A program made the translations under genes and the position numbers. Below, in pieces: positions 44,350-53,190 of a stretch of 64,000 nucleotides of DNA; positions within the stretch are counted from its first letter, which is position 1; each line of letters starts with the position of its first letter. The DNA lies in NCBI RefSeq assembly GCF_000763495.1, contig NZ_CP009576.1, forward strand, positions 2,490,001 to 2,554,000, in the 5' to 3' direction. Under the pieces are notes generated by a model that did not search any database, had not been told where the DNA came from, and saw only the letters and a program-made list of their open reading frames with translations. The stretch is from Listeria ivanovii subsp. londoniensis. Its GTDB lineage: Bacteria; Bacillota; Bacilli; Lactobacillales; Listeriaceae.

Positions 44350-45348
44350 ATGGAAGGAATGTTTCTTATCACCCTCGTCATCGTCCTTGCCGCGCTAGCA
44401 TTTGACCTAATTAATGGGTTTCATGATACAGCAAACGCAATCGCGACTAGTGTCTCTACAAAAGCCTTAAAACCTAGACATGCAATTATCCTTGCCGCTA
44501 TTATGAATTTTGTCGGAGCAGTTTCTTTTACAGGGGTTGCTAAAACGATTACGAAAGATATCGTGGATCCATTTAGTTTGAATCACGGTGAACTTGTTAT
44601 TTTAGCAGCATTATTATCAGCAATTGCATGGAACTTAATTACATGGTACTTCGGAATTCCTAGTAGTTCCTCCCACGCATTAATTGGTTCTATCGCGGGT
44701 GCAGCTATTGCATCAGCTGGTTTTTCTGCGCTTGAATACGGCGGATTCACTAAAATTATCATCGGACTACTTGTTTCTCCTGTTCTTGCTTTTGTCGTTG
44801 GTTACACGATTTATTCGCTCTTTAAGATTTTCTTGAAGAACTTAAATTTAGCGACGACAAATAGAAGATTTAGGATGCTTCAAATCGGTACCGCTGCTTT
44901 ACAATCTTATACACACGGAACAAATGATGCTCAAAAATCAATGGGGATTATCACCATGGCATTAATTGCTGGTGGTTTCCAAACTACAGATGATGTGCAA
45001 TTATGGGTTCAAGTATCTTGTGCGATTGCGATGGCGATTGGTACAAGTATTGGTGGTTGGAAAATCATCAAAACAGTTGGTGGTAAAATTATGAAAATCA
45101 AACCTGTTAATGGTGTAGCAGCTGACTTAAGTTCTGTTATCATTATTTTCGGTGCTACATTTATCCATTTACCAGTTAGTACAACGCACGTTATTAGCTC
45201 TTCTATTCTTGGTGTTGGAACAGCTCACCGTGTTAAAGGAGTAAAATGGGATACAGCACAGCGGATGGTTATCACATGGGTAATTACACTCCCAATTTCC
45301 GCAACAATTGCAGCAATCCTGTTCTACGTACTAAATTTCTTCTTATAA
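44350..45348 (+). CDS. pit: Low-affinity inorganic phosphate transporter
   Basis: A 332-residue PiT family membrane carrier. The two inverted family signatures are present: FDLINGFHDTANAIATSVST near residues 18-37 and HGTNDAQKSMGIITMAL near 195-211, within about ten membrane segments. It moves metal-phosphate complexes coupled to protons. Partner of the PhoU-like protein upstream; the unit ends in a terminator at 45354-45383. Confidence 0.92.
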   Translation: MEGMFLITLVIVLAALAFDLINGFHDTANAIATSVSTKALKPRHAIILAAIMNFVGAVSFTGVAKTITKDIVDPFSLNHGELVILAALLSAIAWNLITWYFGIPSSSSHALIGSIAGAAIASAGFSALEYGGFTKIIIGLLVSPVLAFVVGYTIYSLFKIFLKNLNLATTNRRFRMLQIGTAALQSYTHGTNDAQKSMGIITMALIAGGFQTTDDVQLWVQVSCAIAMAIGTSIGGWKIIKTVGGKIMKIKPVNGVAADLSSVIIIFGATFIHLPVSTTHVISSSILGVGTAHRVKGVKWDTAQRMVITWVITLPISATIAAILFYVLNFFL

Positions 45349-45353
45349 AAAGC

Positions 45354-45383
45354 AAAGAACCTTGCTTAGGCGGGTTCTTTTTT
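45354..45383 (+). terminator. Terminator of the pit operon
   Basis: AAAGAACC and GGGTTCTTT with an internal short extension, followed by T6. Confidence 0.85.
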
Positions 45384-45471
45384 ATGCACATTTTTGAATA
45401 AATCGAGTAATTCTTAGTGTAAAAAGAGATTTATTTAAAAATTTATTGCATATTTAATCATTTTAATGTAT

Positions 45472-45477
45472 TATAAT
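45472..45477 (+). promoter_or_regulatory. -10 element of the arpJ operon
   Basis: TATAAT about 50 bases upstream of the arpJ ATG; a TTGCAT at 45446-45451 would give a 20-base spacer, longer than optimal. Confidence 0.5.
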
Positions 45478-45528
45478 TAACATCGATAATAACCGTTTAT
45501 TTATCATAGACAAAAGGGAGTTGTATCC

Positions 45529-46989
45529 ATGCAGAAGAACTTTTTACAAAAGCTTGCAGCAATTGCACTTATTTTTATATTTGTATTCTCTAGCTTCAAT
45601 ACAGTATTTGCTGCCGATAAACAAGATGAAACTTTAACTAAAATCCAGGAAAAAGGCGTTTTAACAGTTGGACTTTCAGCTGACTATCCTCCATATGAAT
45701 TCCATCAAACAATTGATGGAAAGGATGAAATTGTTGGTTTTGATGTAAGTATAGCTAAAAAAATTGCCAAAGACTTAGATGTTAAGTTAGATATTAAGGA
45801 AATGAACTTCGATAGTTTGCTAGGTTCACTAAAAACTGGCAAAATTGATATGATTATTTCCGGAATGTCACCAACACCGGAACGTCAAAAAGAAGTCGAT
45901 TTTTCTGACCCGTATATGTTCGTTCAACAGCGTGTTGTTGTACGAAAAGCTGATAAAGAGAAATTTACAAGTGTCAATGATTTTAATGGTGTTAAAGTAG
46001 GCGCCCAAAAGCAAACTACGCAAGAAGAATTAGCACAAAATGAACTCATTGGCTCTGATGTTGTTTCTCTACAAAAAGTTCCAGACTTAATTCTTAACTT
46101 AAAAAGTAATAAAGTTGATGCAGTTGTTCTAGAAGGTCCTGTTGCAGAAGCTTACTTAAGCCAAGACAAGACACTTGCGATGGCAGACATCAAATTTGTC
46201 AATGGGAGTAAAGAAACTGCTATCGCTATGCCAAAAGGCTCCACTGCCCTTCAAGATAAAGTCAATGCTTCTATTAAAGAAATTCAAGATACTGGTTTAC
46301 TAAAGGATTATCAAAAAGAAGCAAACAAACTAATGTTCCAAGATGGTAGTTTCTATGAAAAATATGGTAACTACTTCGTTAAAGGAACGCTAATCACGAT
46401 TGCCCTCGCTGCTATTGGTGTTTTATGTGGAGCAGTTTTAGGCTCCTTGCTTGCACTAATGAAACTAGCGAAAACAAGATGGTTACGCTGGCCAGCTGCT
46501 TGCTATATTGAATTTGTTCGTGGGACACCACTTCTCATTCAAATTTTCATCGTCTTTTTTGGAACACAAATTATCGGAATGGATGTATCAGCCTTCGTAT
46601 CTGGTTGTATCGCCCTATCCTTAAACAGCGCTGCCTATGTTGCTGAAATCATCCGTGCAGGTATTTCTGCTGTAAACAAAGGTCAAATGGAAGCAGCCCG
46701 CTCCCTTGGTATGACACAGTCAGCTAGTATGCGTTACATTATTTTACCACAAGCTGTCAAAAATATTCTTCCTGCACTTGGGAATGAATTCGTTACTGTT
46801 ATCAAAGAATCATCTATTGTTTCGGTAATCGGTGTGACTGAATTAATGTTCATGACTGGTGTGGTTCAAGGAGCAAGCTTCAAACCATTTATCCCACTAA
46901 TTATCACTTCATTAATTTACTTTATACTAACATTCAGCTTGTCAAGACTACTAGGTGTTGCTGAAAGGAGAATGAGAACAAGTGATTAA
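45529..46989 (+). CDS. arpJ: Amino-acid ABC transporter, fused substrate-binding protein and permease (ArpJ)
   Basis: A 486-residue fusion. A signal-like N-terminus ending near VFAAD is followed by a SBP_bac_3 polar amino-acid binding domain (about 35-275; [41 protein letters not shown]) and then a HisM-type permease domain (about 285-480; [54 protein letters not shown]). Fused to one chain, it needs only an ATPase, which is the next gene, overlapping by eight bases. From memory arpJ (lmo2250) was found as an in vivo-induced gene. Exact amino acid is not evident. Confidence 0.9.
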   Translation: MQKNFLQKLAAIALIFIFVFSSFNTVFAADKQDETLTKIQEKGVLTVGLSADYPPYEFHQTIDGKDEIVGFDVSIAKKIAKDLDVKLDIKEMNFDSLLGSLKTGKIDMIISGMSPTPERQKEVDFSDPYMFVQQRVVVRKADKEKFTSVNDFNGVKVGAQKQTTQEELAQNELIGSDVVSLQKVPDLILNLKSNKVDAVVLEGPVAEAYLSQDKTLAMADIKFVNGSKETAIAMPKGSTALQDKVNASIKEIQDTGLLKDYQKEANKLMFQDGSFYEKYGNYFVKGTLITIALAAIGVLCGAVLGSLLALMKLAKTRWLRWPAACYIEFVRGTPLLIQIFIVFFGTQIIGMDVSAFVSGCIALSLNSAAYVAEIIRAGISAVNKGQMEAARSLGMTQSASMRYIILPQAVKNILPALGNEFVTVIKESSIVSVIGVTELMFMTGVVQGASFKPFIPLIITSLIYFILTFSLSRLLGVAERRMRTSD

Positions 46990-47707
46990 TATTAAAAATT
47001 TACACAAACATTTCGGCAAATTGGAAGTTCTAAAAGGCATTGACCTGGAAATCGAAGCTGGTGAAGTGGTCGTAGTTATCGGCCCTTCCGGAAGCGGAAA
47101 AAGCACTTTTTTACGGTGTCTAAACTTATTGGAACAACCAACAGCTGGACATATTTTATTTGAGGATAAAGATTTACTGGCGAAACAAACCAATGTCAAT
47201 GCACTTCGTCAAAAAATGGGGATGGTTTTCCAAAATTTCAACCTTTTCCCACATAAAAACGTCCTAGAAAACCTAATGCTCGCCCCAATGAAAGTGAAAA
47301 ATGAAGCTAACTCTACTGCTAAAAAGCATGCGCTAGCACTTCTTGATAAAGTCGGTCTTGCTGATAAAGCGACAAGTTATCCATCTCAATTATCTGGTGG
47401 CCAACAACAACGGGTTGCTATTGCACGTGCACTAGCAATGAATCCAGATGTAATGCTTTTTGACGAACCAACTTCGGCACTTGATCCGGAAATGGTTGGC
47501 GAAGTTTTAAGTGTTATGAAGGCACTCGCTAAAGAAGGCATGACAATGGTTGTTGTAACGCACGAAATGGGCTTTGCAAGAGAAGTTGCTGACCGTGTTG
47601 TCTTTATGGATGCTGGCGTGATTCAAGAACAAGGCACGCCAGAAGAAATTTTTGGCAATCCACAAAATGACCGTACGAAAGACTTTTTAGGAAAAGTTTT
47701 AGCATAA
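46982..47707 (+). CDS. Amino-acid ABC transporter ATPase
   Basis: A 241-residue ATPase of the GlnQ/HisP class. Walker [10 protein letters not shown] near 34-42, Q-loop [11 protein letters not shown], signature [16 protein letters not shown], Walker [15 protein letters not shown] and switch VVTHEM are complete. It energises ArpJ; the start codon (GTG) overlaps the end of arpJ by eight bases. Confidence 0.93.
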   Translation: MINIKNLHKHFGKLEVLKGIDLEIEAGEVVVVIGPSGSGKSTFLRCLNLLEQPTAGHILFEDKDLLAKQTNVNALRQKMGMVFQNFNLFPHKNVLENLMLAPMKVKNEANSTAKKHALALLDKVGLADKATSYPSQLSGGQQQRVAIARALAMNPDVMLFDEPTSALDPEMVGEVLSVMKALAKEGMTMVVVTHEMGFAREVADRVVFMDAGVIQEQGTPEEIFGNPQNDRTKDFLGKVLA

Positions 47708-47718
47708 AAGCATGATCA

Positions 47719-47743
47719 CGTCTTACCAACTACTGGTGAGGCG
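47719..47743 (+). terminator. Attenuator-like hairpin between the ABC ATPase and the aminotransferase
   Basis: CGTCTTACCA and TGGTGAGGCG form ten pairs including two G-U wobbles around ACTAC, followed by TTTATC. The tail is weak, so partial termination is more likely than a full stop. Confidence 0.5.
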
Positions 47744-47780
47744 TTTATCTGCACCTATAAAAAAGGAGATTACTAAACCC

Positions 47781-48932
47781 ATGATGAATAATTCAAAAAT
47801 CGCTAAAAAACATCAACAAATGCCTGTTAATATTCTTGCCGATATAGGCACCCTAGCAAAAACAATGCCAGATATTCTTGACTTATCGATTGGTGATCCC
47901 GATTTAATTACAGATACATCCATTATTAATGCTGCTTTCGAAGACGTTCGTGCCGGACATACTAAATATACCGAATCTGGCGGTGACCTAGAACTTATCG
48001 ATGCCATTCGCGGTTATTTCAGTCGTAGTTATGATATGTCTTTTGAACGCTCTCAAATCCGCGCAACAGTTGGCGCACTCCATGGTATGTTTTTGACACT
48101 ACAAACAATCCTTGATCCTGGTGATGAAGTCATTATTCATGAACCATACTTCTCCCCTTACAAAGACCAAGTTTTAAATTCAGGCGGAACTCCCATCATC
48201 ATTCCAACCTATGAAAAAGATGGTTTTGCTATTAATGTAGATATTTTAGAAGCAGCAATTACTGATAAAACCAAAGCTTTAATTCTCAATTCTCCGAACA
48301 ACCCAACTGGTGCTGTTTTTTCACCTGAAACATTTGAAAAAATAGCTAATTTAGCCAAAAAATATGATTTCTTTATTTTATCAGATGAGGTTTATGATGG
48401 TTTTAGTTTCTATGAAGACTTTGTTCCAATGGCTAAATTCGCCCCAGAACATACTATTACATTCGGAAGTATGTCCAAAAATTTTGCAATGACTGGCTGG
48501 CGCTTAGGTTATATGATTGCTCCAACTTATTTAAATGAAGCAGCAAAAATAATCAATGAAGGGATTACTTATTCAGCTCCTACGCCGTCTCAAAGAGCAG
48601 CTATTTACGCTTTGAATCATTCTGAGACACTAATTCCTTTAGTCACTGAAACCTTCCAAAAACGCCTAGAATACATCTCAAAACGTGTAGAAGAGATTTC
48701 ATACCTTTCACTTCATCCATTAAAAGGTTCCATTTATGCTTTTATTAATATTACGAAATCTGGAATGGACTCCGTTTCCTTTACAGAATATGTTTTAAAA
48801 GAAACGCAAGTACTCGTTATTCCAGGTCTTGCATTTGGCGAGTCTGGTGACAATTATGTTCGACTAGCAGCCACTCAAAATATCAGCATATTAGAAGAAG
48901 CTTTCAATCGCTTAGCTAAATTAACATTCTAA
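47781..48932 (+). CDS. Class I aminotransferase (PLP-dependent)
   Basis: A 383-residue PLP enzyme of the aspartate/aromatic aminotransferase fold (PatA/AspC-like). Markers: LDLSIGDPDL near the N-terminus, NSPNNPTGAVFSP, the DEVYDGFSF strand, the PLP lysine in FGSMSKNFAMTGWRLGY, and PGLAFGESGDNYVRLA with the carboxylate-binding Arg. ATG 47781 has AAGGAG 12 bases upstream; the frame is open earlier but lacks a site. Placement after an amino-acid importer suggests it uses the imported amino acid. Confidence 0.88.
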   Translation: MMNNSKIAKKHQQMPVNILADIGTLAKTMPDILDLSIGDPDLITDTSIINAAFEDVRAGHTKYTESGGDLELIDAIRGYFSRSYDMSFERSQIRATVGALHGMFLTLQTILDPGDEVIIHEPYFSPYKDQVLNSGGTPIIIPTYEKDGFAINVDILEAAITDKTKALILNSPNNPTGAVFSPETFEKIANLAKKYDFFILSDEVYDGFSFYEDFVPMAKFAPEHTITFGSMSKNFAMTGWRLGYMIAPTYLNEAAKIINEGITYSAPTPSQRAAIYALNHSETLIPLVTETFQKRLEYISKRVEEISYLSLHPLKGSIYAFINITKSGMDSVSFTEYVLKETQVLVIPGLAFGESGDNYVRLAATQNISILEEAFNRLAKLTF

Positions 48933-48980
48933 AAAAAGAGTAAACTTGGAGGCAAATAGCTCTCTAAGTTTACTCTTTTT
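48933..48980. terminator. Bidirectional terminator between the aminotransferase and the HAD gene
   Basis: AAAAAGAGTAAACTTgGA pairs with TcTAAGTTTACTCTTTTT around a loop that includes a GGAGGCAAAT segment. Confidence 0.9.
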
Positions 48981-49610
48981 CTACTCTAAATTAATTTCTG
49001 CAAAAGCTGAAACTACTGTTGCTTCTTTCGGAAATGCAATGGTTTTAGTCGCTTCATTAGGTACAATATATACTTTCAATCCTGCTTCCATTGCTGATAA
49101 TGCACCATTTTTGGAGTCTTCTATCGCAATTGCTTCTTCCGGTTTCACCCCTAGAGCTTCCACCGCTTGCGCATAAAGTGCTGGATGTGGCTTAATTTCC
49201 TCCACATGGTCCGCCGTTTGTATTGTTTCAAAGTCTTCTAAAATCCCCAATCGTTCGAGCGTCGATGCAATCCATCCGTAACCAGAGCTCGTTGCAAGAC
49301 CAATCTTATAGCCTCTTGATTTTACTTCTTGGAAAAATGCTTCAAAACCATCTCGGAATCCAAGCGACTGTTGACCTGTGTGGCAAGCTTCTGCAACCGT
49401 AGTCAAAAATGCTTCTTTATCAAAGTTTCCATTTGTTGCTTCCATCATATAAGTAATTATTGGCTCTTCACTTGTTCCAATAATCTGCTGATAAATTTCA
49501 TCTGGTAAATCAATATTGTAAGTTTCTTTTAAATAGGTCATTGTTTCGCTATACCATAAATTCTCTGTATCAAGCACGGTGCCATCAAAATCAAAAATCA
49601 CTGCCTTCAC
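48981..49610 (-). CDS. HAD family hydrolase, beta-phosphoglucomutase-like
   Basis: A 209-residue HAD subclass IA protein: motif I FDFDGTVLDTENLWY, motif II LATSSGYGW, Lys in IKPHPALYAQA, motif III IEDSKNGALSAMEAG. Similar proteins are phosphatases or phosphoglucomutases of sugar phosphates. The frame begins at ATG 49616, but AGGAGG abuts that codon; the GTG two codons later (49610) sits six bases from it and is taken as the start. Substrate unknown. Confidence 0.82.
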   Translation of the reverse strand: MKAVIFDFDGTVLDTENLWYSETMTYLKETYNIDLPDEIYQQIIGTSEEPIITYMMEATNGNFDKEAFLTTVAEACHTGQQSLGFRDGFEAFFQEVKSRGYKIGLATSSGYGWIASTLERLGILEDFETIQTADHVEEIKPHPALYAQAVEALGVKPEEAIAIEDSKNGALSAMEAGLKVYIVPNEATKTIAFPKEATVVSAFAEINLE

Positions 49611-49697
49611 ATGCATCCTCCTAGTATAAATGATAGTTTTATTGTAACACAGATAAACTATTTAATAAATCTTCCAAAAAAGGTTGCTTTTTTAGCA

Positions 49698-49741
49698 AAA
49701 AACGAATAATATTGAAGTTGTGGTTTTTAATGTTCGTTATT
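49698..49741 (+). promoter_or_regulatory. Tandem convergent PurBoxes (PurR operator) upstream of the purine permease
   Basis: AAAAACGAATAAT (49698-49710) matches 11 of 13 positions of the PurBox AWWWCCGAACWWT, and the reverse complement of 49729-49741 (AATAACGAACATT) matches 12 of 13. They face each other across 18 bases, the PurR arrangement known from B. subtilis. The gene downstream is a purine permease. Confidence 0.75.
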
Positions 49742-49770
49742 TAGAATTAAAAAAGGAGTGAAACACACGT

Positions 49771-51063
49771 ATGTTTCAATTAAAAGCAAACGGTACAGAT
49801 GTTAAAACAGAAGTTATCTCTGGTTTTACTACATTCTTAACGATGGTATATATCGTTGTAGTTAACCCGGCAATTCTTTCTGCAGCTGGGGTTCCATTCA
49901 ATACCGTCTTCATGGCAACTATTATTTCCGCAGTTATTGGTACATTATGGATGGCGATTTTTGCTAATTATCCAATTGCGATTGCACCAGGACTTGGAAT
50001 GAATGCCTACTTTGTCACAGTAGTTACAACACAAAAACTAGATTATTCAGTCGCATTCGCTGCGGTCTTTGTAGCAGGTATTATTTTCTTATTACTTTCC
50101 TTGACACCACTTCGGGAAAAAATCATCGAAGCTATCCCGCACAATTTAAAAGCTGGAATCACAGCTGGTATTGGTCTTTTTATCGCTTTCTTAGGATTTC
50201 GAATGACTGGCATTATCGTTTCTAATGATTCTAACTTAGTAGGGCTCGGGGATTTACACTCTCAAGAAGCCCTTCTAGCTATCGTTGGTCTTCTGATTAC
50301 TTTAATTCTTCTAGCTTTAAACATAAAAGGTGCTTTATTTATTGGAATGATTGCAACTGGAGTTATTGCTTTCTTTACTGGCGAACTGAAATTTACGGAT
50401 GGAATTGTTAAGATGCCACCAATGCCAGAATTCGTTTTCACAAATCCACTCCACGCTTTTGGTGATGTGATGAGTTACGGATTATACGCGGTTGTCTTAT
50501 CATTCTTACTTATCACTATTTTCGATACAACAGGTACAATGATTGGCGTTGCAAAAAAAGCTGGCCTGATGAAAGGCGAATCTTTACCAAATGCAAAACA
50601 AGCATTAATGGCTGATGCTGTTGCAACAAGTGTTGGTTCTATGTTTGGGACAACACCAACAAGTGCTTACATTGAATCATCTGCTGGCGTTGCAACTGGT
50701 GGTCGTACTGGGTTAACCACTTTAACAGTAGCTATTTTATTTATGGTTTCCGCATTCTTCGCTCCACTAGTTGGTGCTGTATCAGGTATTTCTGCCATTA
50801 CTGCTCCTGCTCTAATTGTTGTTGGGAGTATGATGATTGGTGCTGTAAAAGAAATTGATTGGGACACATTGGATGAAGCATTCCCAGCTTTCTTAGTAAT
50901 CCTTGCTATGCCACTTACTTCAAGTATCGCTATCGGCCTTGCTTTCGGATTTATTTCCTATCCAATCTTAAAAGTCTTCACAGGTAAATGGCGTGAACTT
51001 AACTGGTTCCTAATTGTCATTGCTGTCTTATTCTTCATCCTTGTTGCTTTCTTGCCACATTAA
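49771..51063 (+). CDS. Guanine/hypoxanthine permease (AzgA/PbuG-PbuO type)
   Basis: A 430-residue NCS2 transporter of the AzgA-like branch with twelve to fourteen membrane segments. Starting MFQLKANGTDVKTEVISGFT, it shows NAYFVTVVTTQ after PIAIAPGLGM, TDTTGTMIG-like FDTTGTMIGVAKKAGLM, and GTTPTSAYIESSAGVATGGRTGL, the substrate-site motif of PbuG/PbuO. AAAGGAG lies upstream. PurR boxes at 49698-49741 fit purine control; no purine riboswitch was seen. Confidence 0.9.
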   Translation: MFQLKANGTDVKTEVISGFTTFLTMVYIVVVNPAILSAAGVPFNTVFMATIISAVIGTLWMAIFANYPIAIAPGLGMNAYFVTVVTTQKLDYSVAFAAVFVAGIIFLLLSLTPLREKIIEAIPHNLKAGITAGIGLFIAFLGFRMTGIIVSNDSNLVGLGDLHSQEALLAIVGLLITLILLALNIKGALFIGMIATGVIAFFTGELKFTDGIVKMPPMPEFVFTNPLHAFGDVMSYGLYAVVLSFLLITIFDTTGTMIGVAKKAGLMKGESLPNAKQALMADAVATSVGSMFGTTPTSAYIESSAGVATGGRTGLTTLTVAILFMVSAFFAPLVGAVSGISAITAPALIVVGSMMIGAVKEIDWDTLDEAFPAFLVILAMPLTSSIAIGLAFGFISYPILKVFTGKWRELNWFLIVIAVLFFILVAFLPH

Positions 51064-51170
51064 TAAATCAAGCGTCTACTAAAATAGTAGTAGGCCCTTT
51101 TAATTGGACAAAAAACAACTCTTTTGCTATAAAGAAGAGAGAAACTAATTAGAAATGAGTTGAAATTGTC

Positions 51171-51437
51171 GTGTTTTTAAAATCATTCTTCGCTGGTATT
51201 GGACTTGCTGTCGTAATTTTTTTAGCAAGTTTCCTAACATCAAGTTATACATTATCCAGCTTATTTTCCATTGTGACAACTATCCTTGTGTTTGCATCGA
51301 TTATTTTATCGGCCTTTGTTTCCTTTGGCGGCCGCAGTGGGAATCCTAGTCGGAAAAGCCAATTACGTTGGAGTATCCTGCTTTTAGTAGCTGCTATTCC
51401 TAGTTTTATCGGCTTTATCGTTACTTTTTACTTTTAA
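51171..51437 (+). CDS. Small membrane protein (DUF5316-like)
   Basis: An 88-residue protein with three hydrophobic segments (LKSFFAGIGLAVVIFLASFL; LFSIVTTILVFASIILSAFV; WSILLLVAAIPSFIGFIVTF) and a short basic linker GGRSGNPSRKSQLR. The start is GTG 51171 with only weak complementarity upstream, so translation may be poor. It ends in a strong terminator. Function unknown. Confidence 0.65.
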   Translation: MFLKSFFAGIGLAVVIFLASFLTSSYTLSSLFSIVTTILVFASIILSAFVSFGGRSGNPSRKSQLRWSILLLVAAIPSFIGFIVTFYF

Positions 51438-51440
51438 ACA

Positions 51441-51479
51441 AAAAGAAGCATTCTCTTTTAACCTGAGAATGCTTCTTTT
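51441..51479. terminator. Bidirectional terminator between the small membrane protein and the PfpI gene
   Basis: AAAAGAAGCATTCTC (51441-51455) pairs with GAGAATGCTTCTTTT (51465-51479), A- and T-runs on either side. Confidence 0.92.
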
Positions 51480-52001
51480 TTATTTTTCAAAAGCGGAAAT
51501 AAAAGCCGGTAAATACTCTGGTAAATCTGGTGGACGACGGCTTGAAATAATGTGCCCATCTGTTACGACCGGCTCATTATGCCAAATCGCCCCTGCGTTT
51601 GTCATATCATCTTTAATTCCTGGTGTACTAGTAACATTAACGCCTTCCAAGATTCCTGCAGAAACTAATACCCAACCAGCGTGACAGATTTGACCAATTG
51701 GTTTTTTCTCCTTATCAAAAGAACGAATCAAATTCAGAACACTGTCAAATCGGCGCAACTTATCTGGGGACCATCCACCCGGAACCAAAATCCCGTCGTA
51801 GTCTTCTGCACGAACAGAATCAAAATCATAGTCAGAAGTAACTGGAACACCATATTTCCCGTGATATACTTTCTTCGCTTCTTCTGCCACTAAATGTACG
51901 GAGGCACCTTCCTCACGCAATCTAAGTACAGGATACCAAAGTTCTAAATCTTCAAAGTCTTCGCTGACTAACGCAATTATTTTTTTACCTTTCAAGCTCA
52001 T
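51480..52001 (-). CDS. DJ-1/PfpI family protein
   Basis: A 173-residue class I glutamine-amidotransferase-fold protein. The nucleophile elbow is GQICHAGWVLVSAG with the Cys, preceded by the Glu-containing SEDFEDLELWYP. Similar proteins (YraA, YhbO) are stress-induced proteases or deglycases; the deglycase idea is disputed. AGGAGGAGA precedes the ATG. Monocistronic, with a shared terminator. Confidence 0.87.
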   Translation of the reverse strand: MSLKGKKIIALVSEDFEDLELWYPVLRLREEGASVHLVAEEAKKVYHGKYGVPVTSDYDFDSVRAEDYDGILVPGGWSPDKLRRFDSVLNLIRSFDKEKKPIGQICHAGWVLVSAGILEGVNVTSTPGIKDDMTNAGAIWHNEPVVTDGHIISSRRPPDLPEYLPAFISAFEK

Positions 52002-52077
52002 CTGAATCTCCTCCTATCCTCTACTATAGTATAACAACAACTGGACTGTTATTAAATTATTCCGCCTATAAGAAGAC

Positions 52078-52344
52078 AAAAAAAGACGCTGAAAATAAAC
52101 ATTTCCAGCGTTGCCATCATGTTCGGTCGTCTGTGCATAACGGGATGAGGCACAAACATAAACTACATGGCTAATGAGATGAATGAAAACAAATAATGAT
52201 TTTGGTGTCTAAACAGATGTCTGACTAGTTGCCATTCTATTGGAAGATGGATACACCAAAAGTCATTATAACCATGATAGGGTCTTATCCCCATGAAAAT
52301 CACATTCTCAAATGAAACTTTCATCGGGATAAAACTCTTTCCTA
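52078..52344 (-). ncRNA. lhrA: Hfq-binding small RNA LhrA
   Basis: A gene-free 480-base interval encodes a minus-strand RNA of about 267 bases. A promoter at 52351-52378 sets the start near 52344, and an intrinsic terminator (AACGCTGGAAA pairing with TTTTCAGCGTC, then seven U) sets the end near 52078. Two internal stems are visible: GTTTTATCCC with GGGATAAGAC near the 5' end and TTTTGGTGT with ACACCAAAA in the middle. Length (268 in the literature, recalled) and location between the PfpI gene and the next gene fit LhrA, which with Hfq represses lmo0850, chiA and lmo0302 by blocking their ribosome sites. Confidence 0.85.
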
Positions 52345-52350
52345 TAACTT

Positions 52351-52378
52351 ATTTTACTATTGTTCTTGAAAAATGCAA
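52351..52378 (-). promoter_or_regulatory. Promoter of lhrA
   Basis: Minus strand TTGCAT (52373-52378), 16-base spacer, TAAAAT (52351-52356). Confidence 0.7.
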
Positions 52379-52487
52379 GTAAATAAATGTAGATTTTTTG
52401 TGACGGACTTCCAAATCGGTCTAAATATCTTTGTTTTATCAGGTATTTCCGTAAAAAATAACAAAAAGAAACCAGTAAAGGTTCCTT

Positions 52488-52679
52488 TTAATCCATAACT
52501 TCTACAATCATCCAAGAAATAATTGCGACTAACGGAATTAATACCCATACATTATGACCAAGTAAACTAGGGCGAGCGTTTGGTTTTTCTTCTAATAGTT
52601 GAATTCTCTCACGTAAATCATGTACTTCTAGCTCTAAGTCTTGTACTTTATCTTCTAGCTCATACAAACGTTCTTCCAT
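52488..52679 (-). CDS. Coiled-coil, tail-anchored small membrane protein
   Basis: A 63-residue protein: residues 1-32 are a clear heptad coiled coil (MEERLYELEDKVQDLELEVH) and residues 45-61 a membrane segment (VWVLIPLVAIISWMIVEVM). GGAGGGGATTTAA precedes the ATG. No family known to me; it may be the annotated small gene next to LhrA in other strains. Confidence 0.7.
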   Translation of the reverse strand: MEERLYELEDKVQDLELEVHDLRERIQLLEEKPNARPSLLGHNVWVLIPLVAIISWMIVEVMD

Positions 52680-52830
52680 TTAAATCCCCTCCATAGTTTT
52701 TCTACCTTTTATTATACGTGAGGCGAAATCAAAAACATCCTTCCATAGTCTGATTTATTGCTAATTTATTGGCATACCGTTCTCACCTTTGCTACAATAA
52801 AAGAAAACTATCAATTGTTGGGGTGGGAAA

Positions 52831-53190
52831 ATGGAAATGCAAGTAGAAGAAGCTGTTGTAAAACTAATTTTGCATGGTGGAAACACACGAAAAGAAGCGT
52901 ACAAAGCAATTGATTTTGCTGAGAAATACCAATTCAAGGATGCAGATAAACATTTACAATTGGCAGAAGAACAATTTCAAGAAGGACATGTTTGGCAAAC
53001 AAAGTTAGTATCGATTCGTGACGCAAAGTCCTTATCACATCCATCATTTTTACTAATCCACGGACAAGATCACCTAATGACTGCCCAAGCAGAATTACAA
53101 TTAGCTAAAAGAATCATTAAGCAATATAAGCATCAACAACGCTTAGAAAAACGCTTAACGAAACTAGAACAAGAAGTCCCTCAAGCATGA
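52831..53190 (+). CDS. Orphan PTS EIIA (lactose/cellobiose family)
   Basis: A 119-residue helical PTS component. The phosphorylatable His77 lies in LLIHGQDHLMTAQAEL, and Asp80 is the trimer metal ligand; the N-terminal helix motif is HGGNTRKEAYKAI. No EIIB or EIIC lies in this window, so it must work with distant partners or in regulation. The ribosome site is TTGGGGTGGG. Its end overlaps the convergent GNAT gene by 10 bases. Confidence 0.87.
   Translation: MEMQVEEAVVKLILHGGNTRKEAYKAIDFAEKYQFKDADKHLQLAEEQFQEGHVWQTKLVSIRDAKSLSHPSFLLIHGQDHLMTAQAELQLAKRIIKQYKHQQRLEKRLTKLEQEVPQA

Noticed and set aside
52002-52487. Protein-coding gene opposite LhrA
   Set aside because: No plus-strand frame of useful length with a ribosome site could be seen, although a hypothetical gene is annotated there in reference strains.
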